Part shown: positions 42,971 through 51,790 of the stretch, piece after piece
How positions within the stretch are numbered: the first letter of the stretch is position 1
How the letters are laid out: every line of letters begins with the position of its first letter
Assembly: GCA_946641515.1 (NCBI GenBank)
Contig: CAMPBT010000007.1
Span: 1 to 56,134 of the forward strand
Reading direction: 5' to 3'
Source of the DNA: UBA3210 sp002363635
Lineage (GTDB): Bacteria > Bacillota_I > Bacilli_A > RFN20 > CAG-449
DNA: 56,134 nucleotides
The notes under the pieces: generated by a model
The model's input: only the letters and a program-made list of their open reading frames with translations
Database searches by the model: none
Told to the model about the DNA's origin: nothing
Made by a program: the position numbers and the translations under genes

Positions 42971-43264
42971 CTACTTCTTACCAGCTGCTGCTTTATCTTC
43001 AGCAGTGTGGCCTGAGTGACCTTTGTATGTTCTTGTTGGTGCGAATTCACCTAATTTGTGACCGACCATATCTTCTGTAACATAGACAGTGATGAATTCA
43101 TGTCCATTGTAAACAGCGAAAGAATGTTCAACAAATGATGGGAAGATTGTTGATCTTCTTGACCATGTTTTGATTAATTCTTTTTTATTTGCAGCATTTA
43201 ATGCTTCGACCTTTTTCATTAATGATTCATCAACGAATGGTCCTTTTTTCAAACTACGTGCCAT
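42971..43264 (-). CDS. rpsS: Ribosomal protein S19
   Basis: Small-subunit head protein. 97 residues starting MARSLKKGPFVDESLMKKV, with WSRRSTIFPSFVEH and GHKLGEFAPTRTYKGH. It lies 20 bases after rplB. Confidence 0.98.
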   Translation of the reverse strand: MARSLKKGPFVDESLMKKVEALNAANKKELIKTWSRRSTIFPSFVEHSFAVYNGHEFITVYVTEDMVGHKLGEFAPTRTYKGHSGHTAEDKAAAGKK

Positions 43265-43284
43265 TTGTAAATCTTCCTTTCCTA

Positions 43285-44118
43285 CTATTTACCGTTACGT
43301 CTTCTGACGATTAACTTGCTTGAAGCCTTCTTAGTGTTTCTTGTCTTAACACCCATAGCCTTCTTGCCCCATGGTGTTCTTGGTGCATCACGACCGATTG
43401 GGTCTTTACCTTCACCACCACCGTGTGGGTGATCATTAGGGTTCATAACAGAACCTCTAACTGTTGGTCTAACACCGTACCATCTGTTCTTACCAGCTTT
43501 ACCGAATGAAACTAAGTTCCAATCTTCATTACCGACAACACCGACTGTAGCACGGCAGTTCTTTAATACTTTTCTAACTTCGCCAGAAATTAATCTAACG
43601 ATAACGTACTTACCTTCAGAACCTAAGATTTGAGCGTAAGCACCAGCTGCTCTACAAAGCTGTCCACCCTTTGCAGGTAATAATTCAATATTGTGAACCA
43701 TTGTACCTTCTGGGATGTTGCCAATTTCCATAGCATTACCAGTTTTGATATCAACTGCTTTACCAGAAACAACTTTGTCACCGACATTTAAGCCTTTTGG
43801 TGCAATGATGTATCTCTTTTCGCCATCTGCATATGCGAGTAAGCAAATGTTTGCGTTTCTGTTTGGATCGTATTCAACTGTTTTGACTGTTGCAACGACA
43901 TCATCCTTGTTTCTCTTGAAGTCAATAATTCTGTATTTTCTCTTGTTACCACCACCAATGTGTCTTGTTGTGATAGCACCAGTATTATTTCTTCCGCCTG
44001 TTTTCTTTAATGTAACTAATAAGCTTTTTTCAGGAGTTGATGTTGTGATTTCTTCAAATGTTGAATTAGTCATGTGACGTCTGCCGTCAGATGTTGGCTT
44101 GTATGTTCTAATTGCCAT
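43285..44118 (-). CDS. rplB: Ribosomal protein L2
   Basis: Large-subunit protein needed for subunit joining and peptidyl transfer. 277 residues, with IRTYKPTSDGRRHM, and the signature VRGSVMNPNDHPHGGGEGK containing the critical histidine. Its ATG lies 51 bases after rplW, an unusually wide gap for this cluster. Confidence 0.98.
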   Translation of the reverse strand: MAIRTYKPTSDGRRHMTNSTFEEITTSTPEKSLLVTLKKTGGRNNTGAITTRHIGGGNKRKYRIIDFKRNKDDVVATVKTVEYDPNRNANICLLAYADGEKRYIIAPKGLNVGDKVVSGKAVDIKTGNAMEIGNIPEGTMVHNIELLPAKGGQLCRAAGAYAQILGSEGKYVIVRLISGEVRKVLKNCRATVGVVGNEDWNLVSFGKAGKNRWYGVRPTVRGSVMNPNDHPHGGGEGKDPIGRDAPRTPWGKKAMGVKTRNTKKASSKLIVRRRNGK

Positions 44119-44169
44119 TTTATTAATCTCCTATATTTAATTCTTTATTTATATACGTGCGTGTATATA

Positions 44170-44676
44170 TTATTCAGCGTCAGCGACGTTGATTTTGTCT
44201 GCTTTGTTAACTGAGACGATAGCTTTCTTGTATCCAGGAACTGTTCCTTCGTATCTGCCAACTCTCTTAGTTGCTGCTTGGACATTGATGATCTTTACAT
44301 CGTCAACTCTGACGTTGAAGATCTGTTGTACTGCGATTTTAACCTGAGCTTTATTTGCTTTTGGTGAAACCTTTAATGTAATTTTGTTTTCTTCCTGTTG
44401 AGCCTTCATTGACTTTTCAGTAACGATAGGTGCGAGGATGATATCGAAGCTGTTGATTGATGGAGCAGCGAATTTTCTTTCTTCAACTACTTCAACTTTT
44501 GCTTCTTCAGCTTTCTTAGTTGACTTCTTTGCAGGAGCCTTCTTAGTAGCTGTTGTTTTTTCTGCTGTTGCTTCTTTTGGAGCAGCTGCTTTCTTAGTTG
44601 TCTTCTTTGCAGTTGACTTCTTAGCAGCTTTTTCTTCTGTAACTACAGTTTCTTCTGTTTTCTTTGCTGTTGCCAT
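44170..44676 (-). CDS. rplW: Ribosomal protein L23 with a long basic N-terminus
   Basis: Exit-tunnel protein that docks trigger factor and SRP. The family core is the last 95 residues, from FDIILAPIVTEKSM to GTVPGYKKAIVSV. In front lie about 73 residues of low complexity dominated by Lys, Ala, Thr and Glu (repeats like AKKSTAKKTTKK), giving 168 residues against the usual 95-100. The start codon overlaps the rplD stop by one base, and no internal ATG with a ribosome binding site is seen, so the tail appears to be real. Confidence 0.96.
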   Translation of the reverse strand: MATAKKTEETVVTEEKAAKKSTAKKTTKKAAAPKEATAEKTTATKKAPAKKSTKKAEEAKVEVVEERKFAAPSINSFDIILAPIVTEKSMKAQQEENKITLKVSPKANKAQVKIAVQQIFNVRVDDVKIINVQAATKRVGRYEGTVPGYKKAIVSVNKADKINVADAE

Positions 44677-45314
44677 TATTTGAGATCTCCTTCAACTGTC
44701 TTTAATGCTTCTTTAGTGAAGACTACTGTTCCGTTATTTAATAAGTCATAAACAGATAAGTTATTTGTTGTAGTGACTGTTAATGTTGGAATATTTCTTG
44801 CTGATGCAACAACAACTGCGTTTGCGTCATCAAGAACGAGTAATGCTTTACCTGAAACATTTAATTTTGCTAAGACTTCAACGAATGCTTTTGTCTTAAC
44901 TGAATCAAGTTTGAATTCATCGACTACGACTAATGCCTTGTCATTAACTTTTGCTGTTAATGCTGACTTTAATGCGAGTGCGTGAGCTTTCTTATTTTGT
45001 GAGAGTTTGAAATTCTGGTTTCCGATAGGACCGAAGACCTTACCGCCGCCAACCCAGATAGGTGAACGTGATGAACCAGCTCTTGCACGACCTGTGCCTT
45101 TTTGTCTCCATGGTTTTTTACCACCACCAGAAACTTCTGATCTAGTCTTTGTCTTTGCAGTAGCTTGTCTCATGTTTGCTTGATAAACCTGAACTGCATC
45201 GAACATGACTTGGTTGTTGACTTCTACGCCGAATACTGAAGCTTCGACTGATACCTTACCAGCGTCTTCGCCAGCTTGGTTAACAACTGCTAAATTAACT
45301 TTCTTTGTTGCCAT
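44676..45314 (-). CDS. rplD: Ribosomal protein L4
   Basis: Tunnel-lining protein; in E. coli it also represses the S10 operon. 212 residues with EVSGGGKKPWRQKGTGRARAG in the long loop and SPIWVGGGKVFGP. It follows rplC by 14 bases and overlaps rplW by one base. Confidence 0.98.
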   Translation of the reverse strand: MATKKVNLAVVNQAGEDAGKVSVEASVFGVEVNNQVMFDAVQVYQANMRQATAKTKTRSEVSGGGKKPWRQKGTGRARAGSSRSPIWVGGGKVFGPIGNQNFKLSQNKKAHALALKSALTAKVNDKALVVVDEFKLDSVKTKAFVEVLAKLNVSGKALLVLDDANAVVVASARNIPTLTVTTTNNLSVYDLLNNGTVVFTKEALKTVEGDLK

Positions 45315-45328
45315 TGTCGTTCCTCCTC

Positions 45329-46033
45329 TTATTCTGCTGCAACTACTTCTTCAGCTTTTGCTGAGTAGTTGACTAATGGTTTTACTGCTTCAGGGTTCTT
45401 TGTAACCTTGACTGCTGATCTAATTGTAACTAATGATTTCTTTGGTCCTGGGATAGCACCCTTGACTAAGATTGCATTGATTGATGGATCAACTGCTACA
45501 ACTAATAAGTTAAGGATAGTTGCTGTTGAGTGTCCGTGATGACCAGCCATCTTTTTGCCCTTCATGATACCACGGTTGTATCTACCGTTAGTTGCCATAG
45601 AACCTGGCATTCTGTGGTAGCCTGAACCATGTCCCTTAGGACCGATTGTGAAGTGCCATCTCTTGATTGCGCCAGAGAAGCCTTTTCCTTTTGATGTACC
45701 AGTTACGTCAACGAGTTCGCCTGCTTTGAAGATATCGCATTTGATTTCGTCGCCAACTTTGTAACCCATCATTTCATCGCCTTTTAATTCAACGAGTTCA
45801 TATTTTGGTGAAACACCAGCTTTTTTGAACTGTCCGAGTTCTGGCTTTGAACATCTTTGTTCTTTCTTGTCTTCATAACCGACTTGGATTGCATCGTAGC
45901 CATCATTGCCATCTGCTGTTTTAACCTGAGTTACAACGTTAGGTAAAACTTCAACGACTGTTACAGGATACATTGTGCCATCTTCAGCGAAGACTTGGGT
46001 CATACCCATCTTTCTTCCTAAAATTGATTTCAT
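45329..46033 (-). CDS. rplC: Ribosomal protein L3
   Basis: Assembly initiator whose loop reaches the peptidyl transferase centre. 234 residues, longer than the usual 210 through extra C-terminal residues ending VNYSAKAEEVVAAE. Start MKSILGRKMGMTQVF and core GFSGAIKRWHFTIGPKGHGS are clear. It lies 20 bases after rpsJ. Confidence 0.98.
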   Translation of the reverse strand: MKSILGRKMGMTQVFAEDGTMYPVTVVEVLPNVVTQVKTADGNDGYDAIQVGYEDKKEQRCSKPELGQFKKAGVSPKYELVELKGDEMMGYKVGDEIKCDIFKAGELVDVTGTSKGKGFSGAIKRWHFTIGPKGHGSGYHRMPGSMATNGRYNRGIMKGKKMAGHHGHSTATILNLLVVAVDPSINAILVKGAIPGPKKSLVTIRSAVKVTKNPEAVKPLVNYSAKAEEVVAAE

Positions 46034-46053
46034 ATTGGTTTCCTGCCTTTCTA

Positions 46054-46365
46054 CTAGAGCTTGATTTCGATGTCAACACCTGCTGGAAGATCCATGTGTG
46101 TTAATGCATCGATTGTTTGCTTTGTTGGGTTTACGATATCAAGTAATCTCTTGTGTGTCTTGATTTCGAATTGTTCACGGCTGTCTTTGTATTTGAAGAC
46201 TGCTCTAAGAACTGTGTATACCTGTCTTTCTGTTGGAAGTGGTACTGGGCCAACTACTGTTGCGCCACTTGACTGAGCTGCTTTGACAATTTTCTCAGCT
46301 GCTAAGTCTAAGATTTTGTGATCGAAAGCCTTGAGTCTGACTCTGATCTTTTTTGCTTTTGCCAT
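46054..46365 (-). CDS. rpsJ: Ribosomal protein S10
   Basis: Small-subunit protein that also acts as NusE with NusB in antitermination, relevant to the rRNA operon inferred at the left edge. 103 residues with IRVRLKAFDHKILD, VVGPVPLPTERQVYTVLR and FEIKTHKRLLDI. First gene of the S10-spc-alpha transcript, with a 5' leader of about 137 bases. Confidence 0.98.
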   Translation of the reverse strand: MAKAKKIRVRLKAFDHKILDLAAEKIVKAAQSSGATVVGPVPLPTERQVYTVLRAVFKYKDSREQFEIKTHKRLLDIVNPTKQTIDALTHMDLPAGVDIEIKL

Positions 46366-46503
46366 TTAATTTTCCTCCTTGTCTAAATGTGCTAGACATA
46401 TCGCTCCATGGGAGTTACCTGAATTTCGAAGTTTCGTTATTGATAACGGCTGTCGGCGTTCAGCAATCTTCCATATCTTTGCGAACATGTGAAACGACTC
46501 ACG
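46366..46503 (-). promoter_or_regulatory. Structured leader of the S10 operon
   Basis: The transcribed leader of about 137 nt before rpsJ is less AT-rich than other gaps and can fold several small hairpins (GTTATCAATAAC, CGAAACTTCG, CTCCCATGGAG). Autoregulatory S10-operon leaders are known in Bacilli and other groups. Homology is not shown here. The remainder of the 297-base gap (46539-46630) is AT-rich and featureless apart from the promoter and the queH terminator. Confidence 0.4.
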
Positions 46504-46509
46504 TTGTCT

Positions 46510-46538
46510 ATCATACCTTATTCAATTTTCAGTTGCAA
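46510..46538 (-). promoter_or_regulatory. Promoter of the S10-spc-alpha operon
   Basis: Minus strand TTGCAA (46538-46533), 17 bases, TATGAT (46515-46510). It is the only clear promoter before rpsJ; no internal terminator is seen until after rplQ. Confidence 0.75.
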
Positions 46539-46630
46539 CAACTTTTTTAACAATTTTTTTATATTTATATATAAGTTTTCAAAATTTAGCATTTGTAATG
46601 TGCACACTTTATGGCGTTTCATTGTTTGCT

Positions 46631-46665
46631 ATATAAAAAGTAGAGATTTGTATCTTCTCTACTTA
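46631..46665 (-). terminator. Terminator after queH
   Basis: Minus strand AAGTAGAGA, a 9-base loop, TCTCTACTT and TTTATA, starting at the queH stop codon. The stem is a perfect 9 bp. Confidence 0.85.
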
Positions 46666-47370
46666 TTCTTCTTTAATTCCGGAAAAATCTGGTTCTTTTC
46701 CTTCTTCTAAAGCTTTAGCTTTAACTTTTTCAACAAACTCTGCATATGAATATTCACATCCACAGTAAAGCTGATTATAGAGATGATATTGCTTAATTAA
46801 TTCTCTTTTGCGATCATCTCCGCCTTTTTTCTTAAAGTCACTATAAAAGTACTTAGGTTTATATTTCTTTTCTAATATACTACCTATTTGATTTAATATT
46901 TGAGAATCTTTTTGTCTAGAGATAGACATAACAGTACAGAAATAATCAAAACCTTTTTCTTCTGCGTACTTGTAGCATTCTTCCATTCTAAGTGTATAGC
47001 ACATTTGGCAGCGTTCTCCGCCTTCTTTTTGTTTACCATAGACTTTTAGTCTATCCATATGTTCTTCATGATTATATGGGAAGATAATAAGTTCTACATC
47101 AGCATTGTTATTTTTATTAAATTCTTCAACATATCTTTTAAGTTCTTCAAGTCTTCTTTGATATTCTGCTTCTGGATAAATATTAGGGTTATCATAGATA
47201 ACAGTAACTTTAAAAGTAGTATTTAAAAACTCAATAGGCCAAGTAGAACAAGGTCCACAGCAAACGTGCATAGCAATAGAAGGTCTAATTCCTTGTTTAT
47301 GAATTAGATCCATTTCCATCTTAGATTTTTGATAATAATTAATATATGTTTTATTTCTTATCATTTCCAT
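46663..47370 (-). CDS. queH: Epoxyqueuosine reductase QueH
   Basis: Last step of queuosine synthesis, reducing epoxyqueuosine in tRNA; QueH is the non-homologous replacement for QueG. The cysteine motifs expected for its Fe-S cluster and catalysis are present: HVCCGPCSTWP, CQMCYTLRM and LYCGCEYS. About 236 residues. The start is uncertain: I use the ATG at 47370, which overlaps the queA end by 20 bases; the ATG at 47364 is nearly as good, and a longer frame reaches 47427. It forms the end of tgt-queA-queH. Confidence 0.92.
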   Translation of the reverse strand: MEMIRNKTYINYYQKSKMEMDLIHKQGIRPSIAMHVCCGPCSTWPIEFLNTTFKVTVIYDNPNIYPEAEYQRRLEELKRYVEEFNKNNNADVELIIFPYNHEEHMDRLKVYGKQKEGGERCQMCYTLRMEECYKYAEEKGFDYFCTVMSISRQKDSQILNQIGSILEKKYKPKYFYSDFKKKGGDDRKRELIKQYHLYNQLYCGCEYSYAEFVEKVKAKALEEGKEPDFSGIKEE

Positions 47371-48406
47371 AAATAAACATCGCATCTCCAAATGAGAAGA
47401 ATCTGTATTTATTTGCAACTGCTTCATTGTATGCTTTTAAAACAAAGTCATGACCCGCAAAAGCAGAAACTAGCATAATTAATGTTGATTTTGGTAAGTG
47501 GAAATTAGTTATCAAAGCATCAATAGCCTTATATTGATAACCAGGATAAATGAAAATTGAAGTAGCTTCTCTTGTTGGAGTAAATTTGCCGTATTTAGAC
47601 ATATTTGCTTCTAAAGTACGAGTAGAAGTTGTTCCAATAGCAATAATTCTTCTGCCTTCTTCTTTTGCTTTATTTAAAATATCTGCAGCTTCTTGACTAA
47701 CTTCATATACTTCTGAGTGCATATTGTGTTCTAAGATGTTTTCAACTTTAACCGGTCTAAAAGTACCAAGTCCAATATGTAAAGTTACATCAACTACAGT
47801 AACACCCTTTTCTTGCAATTTTTTAAAGATTTCTGGGGTAAAATGGAAACCTGCAGTAGGTGCTGCAGCACTGCCTTCAATCTTTGCGTAAACAGTTTGA
47901 TAACGAGCATTATCAGAGCACTGTTGTTTAATGTAAGGAGGTAAAGGCATTTTACCTAAGACATCTAAAATTTCAAATAAGATACCTTTGTATAAGAGTT
48001 TCATTTCTCTAATACCTTCATCTTTAATTTCAATACATTGTGCTTTTAAAGAACCATCACCAAAAGAGATGATAGTGCCAACTTTAATAACTTTAGCGTT
48101 TCCACATAAACATTCCCAAACGTCGTTTCCAGTGTCTTTTAGAAGTAAAACTTCTACATGTGCACCAGTTTCTTCTTTTGTGCCAATTAATCTAGCAGGG
48201 ATAACTTTTGAGTTATTTCTAACTAAAACATCACCTTCGTGAAAATAATCGACAATATCATAGAACATATGGTGTTCAATAGTTTGTTCGTCCTTATTTA
48301 AGACCATTAATCGAGAATGATCTCTAACTGTTGCAGGAGTTTGAGCGATTAATTCTTCAGGAAGGAAATAATCATAATATTCTAAATCTGTTACTTTATA
48401 TTCCAT
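47351..48406 (-). CDS. queA: tRNA preQ1 ribosyltransferase-isomerase QueA
   Basis: Uses the ribosyl part of SAM to turn preQ1 in tRNA into epoxyqueuosine. 351 residues with DYFLPEELIAQTP at the N-terminus, RSRL-like DHSRLMVL, the substrate motif PTAGFHFT and a C-terminal ITNFHLPKSTLIMLVSAFAG. It begins 2 bases after tgt and overlaps queH. Confidence 0.97.
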   Translation of the reverse strand: MEYKVTDLEYYDYFLPEELIAQTPATVRDHSRLMVLNKDEQTIEHHMFYDIVDYFHEGDVLVRNNSKVIPARLIGTKEETGAHVEVLLLKDTGNDVWECLCGNAKVIKVGTIISFGDGSLKAQCIEIKDEGIREMKLLYKGILFEILDVLGKMPLPPYIKQQCSDNARYQTVYAKIEGSAAAPTAGFHFTPEIFKKLQEKGVTVVDVTLHIGLGTFRPVKVENILEHNMHSEVYEVSQEAADILNKAKEEGRRIIAIGTTSTRTLEANMSKYGKFTPTREATSIFIYPGYQYKAIDALITNFHLPKSTLIMLVSAFAGHDFVLKAYNEAVANKYRFFSFGDAMFIYGNDKK

Positions 48407-48408
48407 AA

Positions 48409-49536
48409 TTAGAAACCTCTATCATCACCGAATTTCTCAAGTGTTTCTTTCTTAAATTCAACAAATCTATCTTCTTTAATTGCTTCTCTACAACCTTCCA
48501 TCATCTTAATTAAGAAACGAAGGTTGTGAATAGATAATAAACGTTTACCAAATGTTTCATCGCATTTGTATAAATGTCTTAAATATGCTTTTGTATAGTT
48601 TTTACATGTGTAGCAATCACATTCAGGATCTAAAGTAGTAAAATCTCTTTCATACTTTTTATCACGAATATTAACTCTACCTGTAGAAGTCATAAGTGCA
48701 CCATGACGAGCAATTCTAGTTGGTAAAACACAATCGAACATATCGACACCTTTTTCAACACCATCTAAAATTTCATCAATTGAACCTACACCCATTAAAT
48801 ATCTAGGTTTATCATCAGGTAAATATTTAACTGCTAAAGAAACCATCTTATATTCAACATCTTTTGGTTCCCCAATAGATGTACCGCCAATTGAATAGCC
48901 ATCGAAATCCATTTTGACTAATTCTTCTGCACAATGTTTTCTTAAATCTTCAAATTCACCGCCCTGAACAATACCAAATAAAGCTTGGTCTTGTCTTGTG
49001 TGAACTTTTTTACCTCTAGCAGCCCATCTTAATGTTCTTTCAACAGAATTTGCCATATATTCATGAGTGACAGGGTAAGGACAGCATTCATCAAAAGACA
49101 TAGCGATATCAGCACCTAAATCCTGTTCAATTTGAATAGATCTTTCAGGTGTCATCATTAACTTCTTACCATCTAAGTGAGATTTAAATTCAACGCCTTC
49201 TTCTGTAATGTGCTTAGGATCAGATAACGAAAATACCTGGAATCCTCCAGAGTCAGTTAACATAGGTCCTTTATAATTCATAAATTTATGAAGACCGCCT
49301 GCTTGTTTAACAATATCTTCACCTGGTCTAAGTGATAAGTGATATGTATTTGATAAGATAACTCCCGCACCCATATCATAAAGTTCTTCAGGAGCAATAG
49401 TCTTGACTGTTGCAAGAGTACCTACAGGCATGAACATTGGAACTTCAACGTCACCGTGCCATGTATGAAGTACTCCGTATCTAGCCTTAGAATTCTTATC
49501 TACATGTTTAATTTTAATTCCAAATCCATTTTTCAT
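48409..49536 (-). CDS. tgt: tRNA-guanine transglycosylase
   Basis: Exchanges guanine 34 for preQ1 in tRNAs with GUN anticodons. 375 residues with the catalytic aspartates in LTDSGGFQVFSL and DCVLPTRIARHG, and the zinc site CDCYTCKNYTKAYLRHL with a later His. The specificity segment GGTSIGEP is present. It heads tgt-queA-queH behind an extended -10 promoter. The genes making preQ1 are not in this window, so preQ1 may be made elsewhere or salvaged. Confidence 0.97.
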   Translation of the reverse strand: MKNGFGIKIKHVDKNSKARYGVLHTWHGDVEVPMFMPVGTLATVKTIAPEELYDMGAGVILSNTYHLSLRPGEDIVKQAGGLHKFMNYKGPMLTDSGGFQVFSLSDPKHITEEGVEFKSHLDGKKLMMTPERSIQIEQDLGADIAMSFDECCPYPVTHEYMANSVERTLRWAARGKKVHTRQDQALFGIVQGGEFEDLRKHCAEELVKMDFDGYSIGGTSIGEPKDVEYKMVSLAVKYLPDDKPRYLMGVGSIDEILDGVEKGVDMFDCVLPTRIARHGALMTSTGRVNIRDKKYERDFTTLDPECDCYTCKNYTKAYLRHLYKCDETFGKRLLSIHNLRFLIKMMEGCREAIKEDRFVEFKKETLEKFGDDRGF

Positions 49537-49559
49537 ACTTTTACCTCATATGCGGCGTA

Positions 49560-49568
49560 ATTATAACA
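49560..49568 (-). promoter_or_regulatory. Extended -10 promoter of tgt-queA-queH
   Basis: Minus strand TGTTATAAT, with no good -35 match. It lies about 23 bases before the tgt start codon. The rest of the 202-base gap is AT-rich with the tsaD terminator at its other end. Confidence 0.5.
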
Positions 49569-49700
49569 TAATTAATCTTCAAAAAGGTAATACATCTTCC
49601 ATAAAATACAAATGAAGCTATTTGTAATATAAAAAAGCAATTCATATTAAGTCTAAATTTTTTATTTTATCTTGCTTAATATCTTACTTACTTAACAATT

Positions 49701-49730
49701 TAAAAAAGACACACCCTCAGATGTGCCTAT
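49701..49730 (-). terminator. Terminator after tsaD
   Basis: Minus strand AGGCACA, 8 bases, TGTGTCT and a run of T residues. It closely resembles the rplQ terminator in its GTGTGTCTTTTT arm. Confidence 0.75.
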
Positions 49731-49738
49731 TTGCTAAT

Positions 49739-50761
49739 TTATTTAGCGTATTTAAAATTTTTGAAATCTTCAAGTTTCCAAGTAGGATCTGCACTTAATG
49801 ATAAAGGTGCAAAAACTCCTTCATCATATAAATAAGAACCAACTTTAGCAATCATTGCTGCGTTATCAGTTGTACACCAAATTGGAGGAATAATAACTTC
49901 AACTCCTTCAGGTGCTCTTCTAACAATTTCACTTCTTAAATATGAATTTGCACTGACACCACCTGCAAGAACAATTTGCTTAATGTTATATTCTTTAACT
50001 GCAGGTAAAGCTTTATCAAGTAATAAATCAATAGCAGTATCTTGGAATGATTTAGCAAGATCTGGTACATTAACTTTTTCACCTTTTTGTTCTAAGTTAT
50101 GAACTAAGTTAATAACTGCAGTCTTTAAACCAGAATAAGAATAGTTATAAGAATGATCATGTAAAGGTCTAGGTAAATCATAAGTATGCTTACCTTCTTT
50201 TGATAATCTATCAATAGAAACTCCACCAGGATATGGTAAGCCAACTACTCTAGCAACTTTATCAAAAGATTCTCCAATAGCATCATCGATAGTTTCTCCA
50301 ATAATATTGAAATCTAAATGTTTTCTCATGACAACAAGTTCAGTATTACCACCAGAAACAACAATAGCTAAGCAAGGGAATTTTAAAGGATTTACATATT
50401 CATTAGCGTAAATATGTCCGGATAAATGGTGAACTGGAATTAAAGGTTTGTGATACATTAACGCTAAAGTTTTTGCACATTGTAAGCCAACATGTAATGC
50501 ACCAATTAAACCAGGTCCTGCAGTAACAGCAATAGCAGTAACATCATCCATAGTAATTTTAGCAGTTTCTAAAGCTTCCTTTAAAACTACACCAATATTT
50601 TCAATATGTAATCTAGAAGCAATTTCAGGGAATACCCCACCATACTTCATATGAGTTGCAATCTGAGTAGAAACAACATTTGCGATTAATTCATCATTTT
50701 TAATGATAGCAATAGCAGTTTCATCACAGCTACTTTCAATACCTAAAATAATTTTATCCAT
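49739..50761 (-). CDS. tsaD: tRNA threonylcarbamoyladenosine transferase TsaD
   Basis: Catalytic subunit that transfers threonylcarbamoyl to A37 of ANN-decoding tRNAs. 340 residues of the ASKHA fold, with ESSCDETAIAI at the N-terminus, the metal ligands HHLSGHIYAN, and SGGNTELVVM, DDAIGESFDKVAR, LAGGVSANSYLR. It is the last gene of tsaE-tsaB-rimI-tsaD and is followed by a terminator. Confidence 0.98.
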   Translation of the reverse strand: MDKIILGIESSCDETAIAIIKNDELIANVVSTQIATHMKYGGVFPEIASRLHIENIGVVLKEALETAKITMDDVTAIAVTAGPGLIGALHVGLQCAKTLALMYHKPLIPVHHLSGHIYANEYVNPLKFPCLAIVVSGGNTELVVMRKHLDFNIIGETIDDAIGESFDKVARVVGLPYPGGVSIDRLSKEGKHTYDLPRPLHDHSYNYSYSGLKTAVINLVHNLEQKGEKVNVPDLAKSFQDTAIDLLLDKALPAVKEYNIKQIVLAGGVSANSYLRSEIVRRAPEGVEVIIPPIWCTTDNAAMIAKVGSYLYDEGVFAPLSLSADPTWKLEDFKNFKYAK

Positions 50762-50762
50762 T

Positions 50763-51200
50763 TTAGTACACTCCTTTCACCATATATAAAGCATCTTCTC
50801 CATCGTTATAATAACCTTTTTTAGTAGTTACAGCGGTAAAGCCATTCTTCATATATAGAGATTTAGCAGGTTCATTAGAAACTCTAACTTCAAGAGTTTC
50901 CACCATGCAGTCATTTTTTTTACAATCTTCTTCAAATAAATCAATTAATTTTTGAGCAAGACCTTGCTTACGATAATTTTCATCAACGCAAATCTTATTA
51001 AGTGTCGCGTTATCAAAAGTTATCCAATAATTAATATAACCAATGAGTTTATTTTCTTCTTCGATAACTAAAGTAGTAGAAAAAACATTTTCTTCTAACT
51101 CATATTTAAATTGATCATTAGTCCAAGGATTATGGAAATAAATACTTTCCAAGCGAACCAATTCACTTAAGTCATCGATAACAGCTTTTCTAATATTCAT
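50763..51200 (-). CDS. rimI: Ribosomal-protein-alanine N-acetyltransferase-like (RimI)
   Basis: GNAT acetyltransferase of 145 residues. The N-terminus is typical RimI (HNPWTNDQFKYELEE), and the acetyl-CoA loop is YRKQGLAQKL. C-terminal VRVSNEPAKSLYMKNGF matches the family. E. coli RimI acetylates S18; the substrate here is not shown. It overlaps the tsaB stop by 11 bases and lies 1 base before tsaD, the usual Firmicutes order. Confidence 0.93.
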   Translation of the reverse strand: MNIRKAVIDDLSELVRLESIYFHNPWTNDQFKYELEENVFSTTLVIEEENKLIGYINYWITFDNATLNKICVDENYRKQGLAQKLIDLFEEDCKKNDCMVETLEVRVSNEPAKSLYMKNGFTAVTTKKGYYNDGEDALYMVKGVY

Positions 51201-51789
51201 AATTTTCTTTTAAATATACAGGTTTAACCTTTAAATTATTTTCTTCAGGTTCAACCTTGTCCTTTAGTAAGAATAAGTTTTCAACAATATCAGGTTTATT
51301 ACCTTCAATGCCTAAATAAGCAGTATCTCCATAAACCTTATAATCTTGATGTTCTTCAATATATTTTCTAACATCATCGTTAGTCATAATATCATCTGCT
51401 AAAACAGTCTTACCGTTATCATAAACACCAATATAAGATCTACCAGATCTAGCGTTCATTAAAGCGATAAATTTTTCATTAACTGGGCCAAGCATTTGTA
51501 AAGAAGAAACTAATACAAGTTTACAACCATTAAGAACCCCAACAACTTTAGCAATAGTCATAGCGATTCTAAGTCCTGTATAAGAACCAGGGCCTTTACC
51601 AACAACAATCTTTTCAACATCTTTTAATTCTTTACCTGTAGCATTAAGTGCCTTTTCAAGTTCAGGAATCATAAGTTCAGATTGTCTTTGCCATGCTGGA
51701 AACGAAGTTTTATAAGTAAGTTTATTATCTTCAACTACACCGATAGAAAGTTCAGTATTTGAAGAATCCATTAATAATTCAAAACCCAT
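51190..51789 (-). CDS. tsaB: t6A synthesis protein TsaB
   Basis: Inactive TsaD paralogue that scaffolds TsaD and TsaE. 199 residues with LLMDSSNTELSIGV, the GKGPGSYTGLRIAMTIAK segment and a degenerate C-terminus. The ATG at 51789 has AGGAG about 10 bases upstream and lies 1 base after the tsaE stop; the longer frame upstream has no support. Confidence 0.95.
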   Translation of the reverse strand: MGFELLMDSSNTELSIGVVEDNKLTYKTSFPAWQRQSELMIPELEKALNATGKELKDVEKIVVGKGPGSYTGLRIAMTIAKVVGVLNGCKLVLVSSLQMLGPVNEKFIALMNARSGRSYIGVYDNGKTVLADDIMTNDDVRKYIEEHQDYKVYGDTAYLGIEGNKPDIVENLFLLKDKVEPEENNLKVKPVYLKENYEY

Positions 51790-51790
51790 A

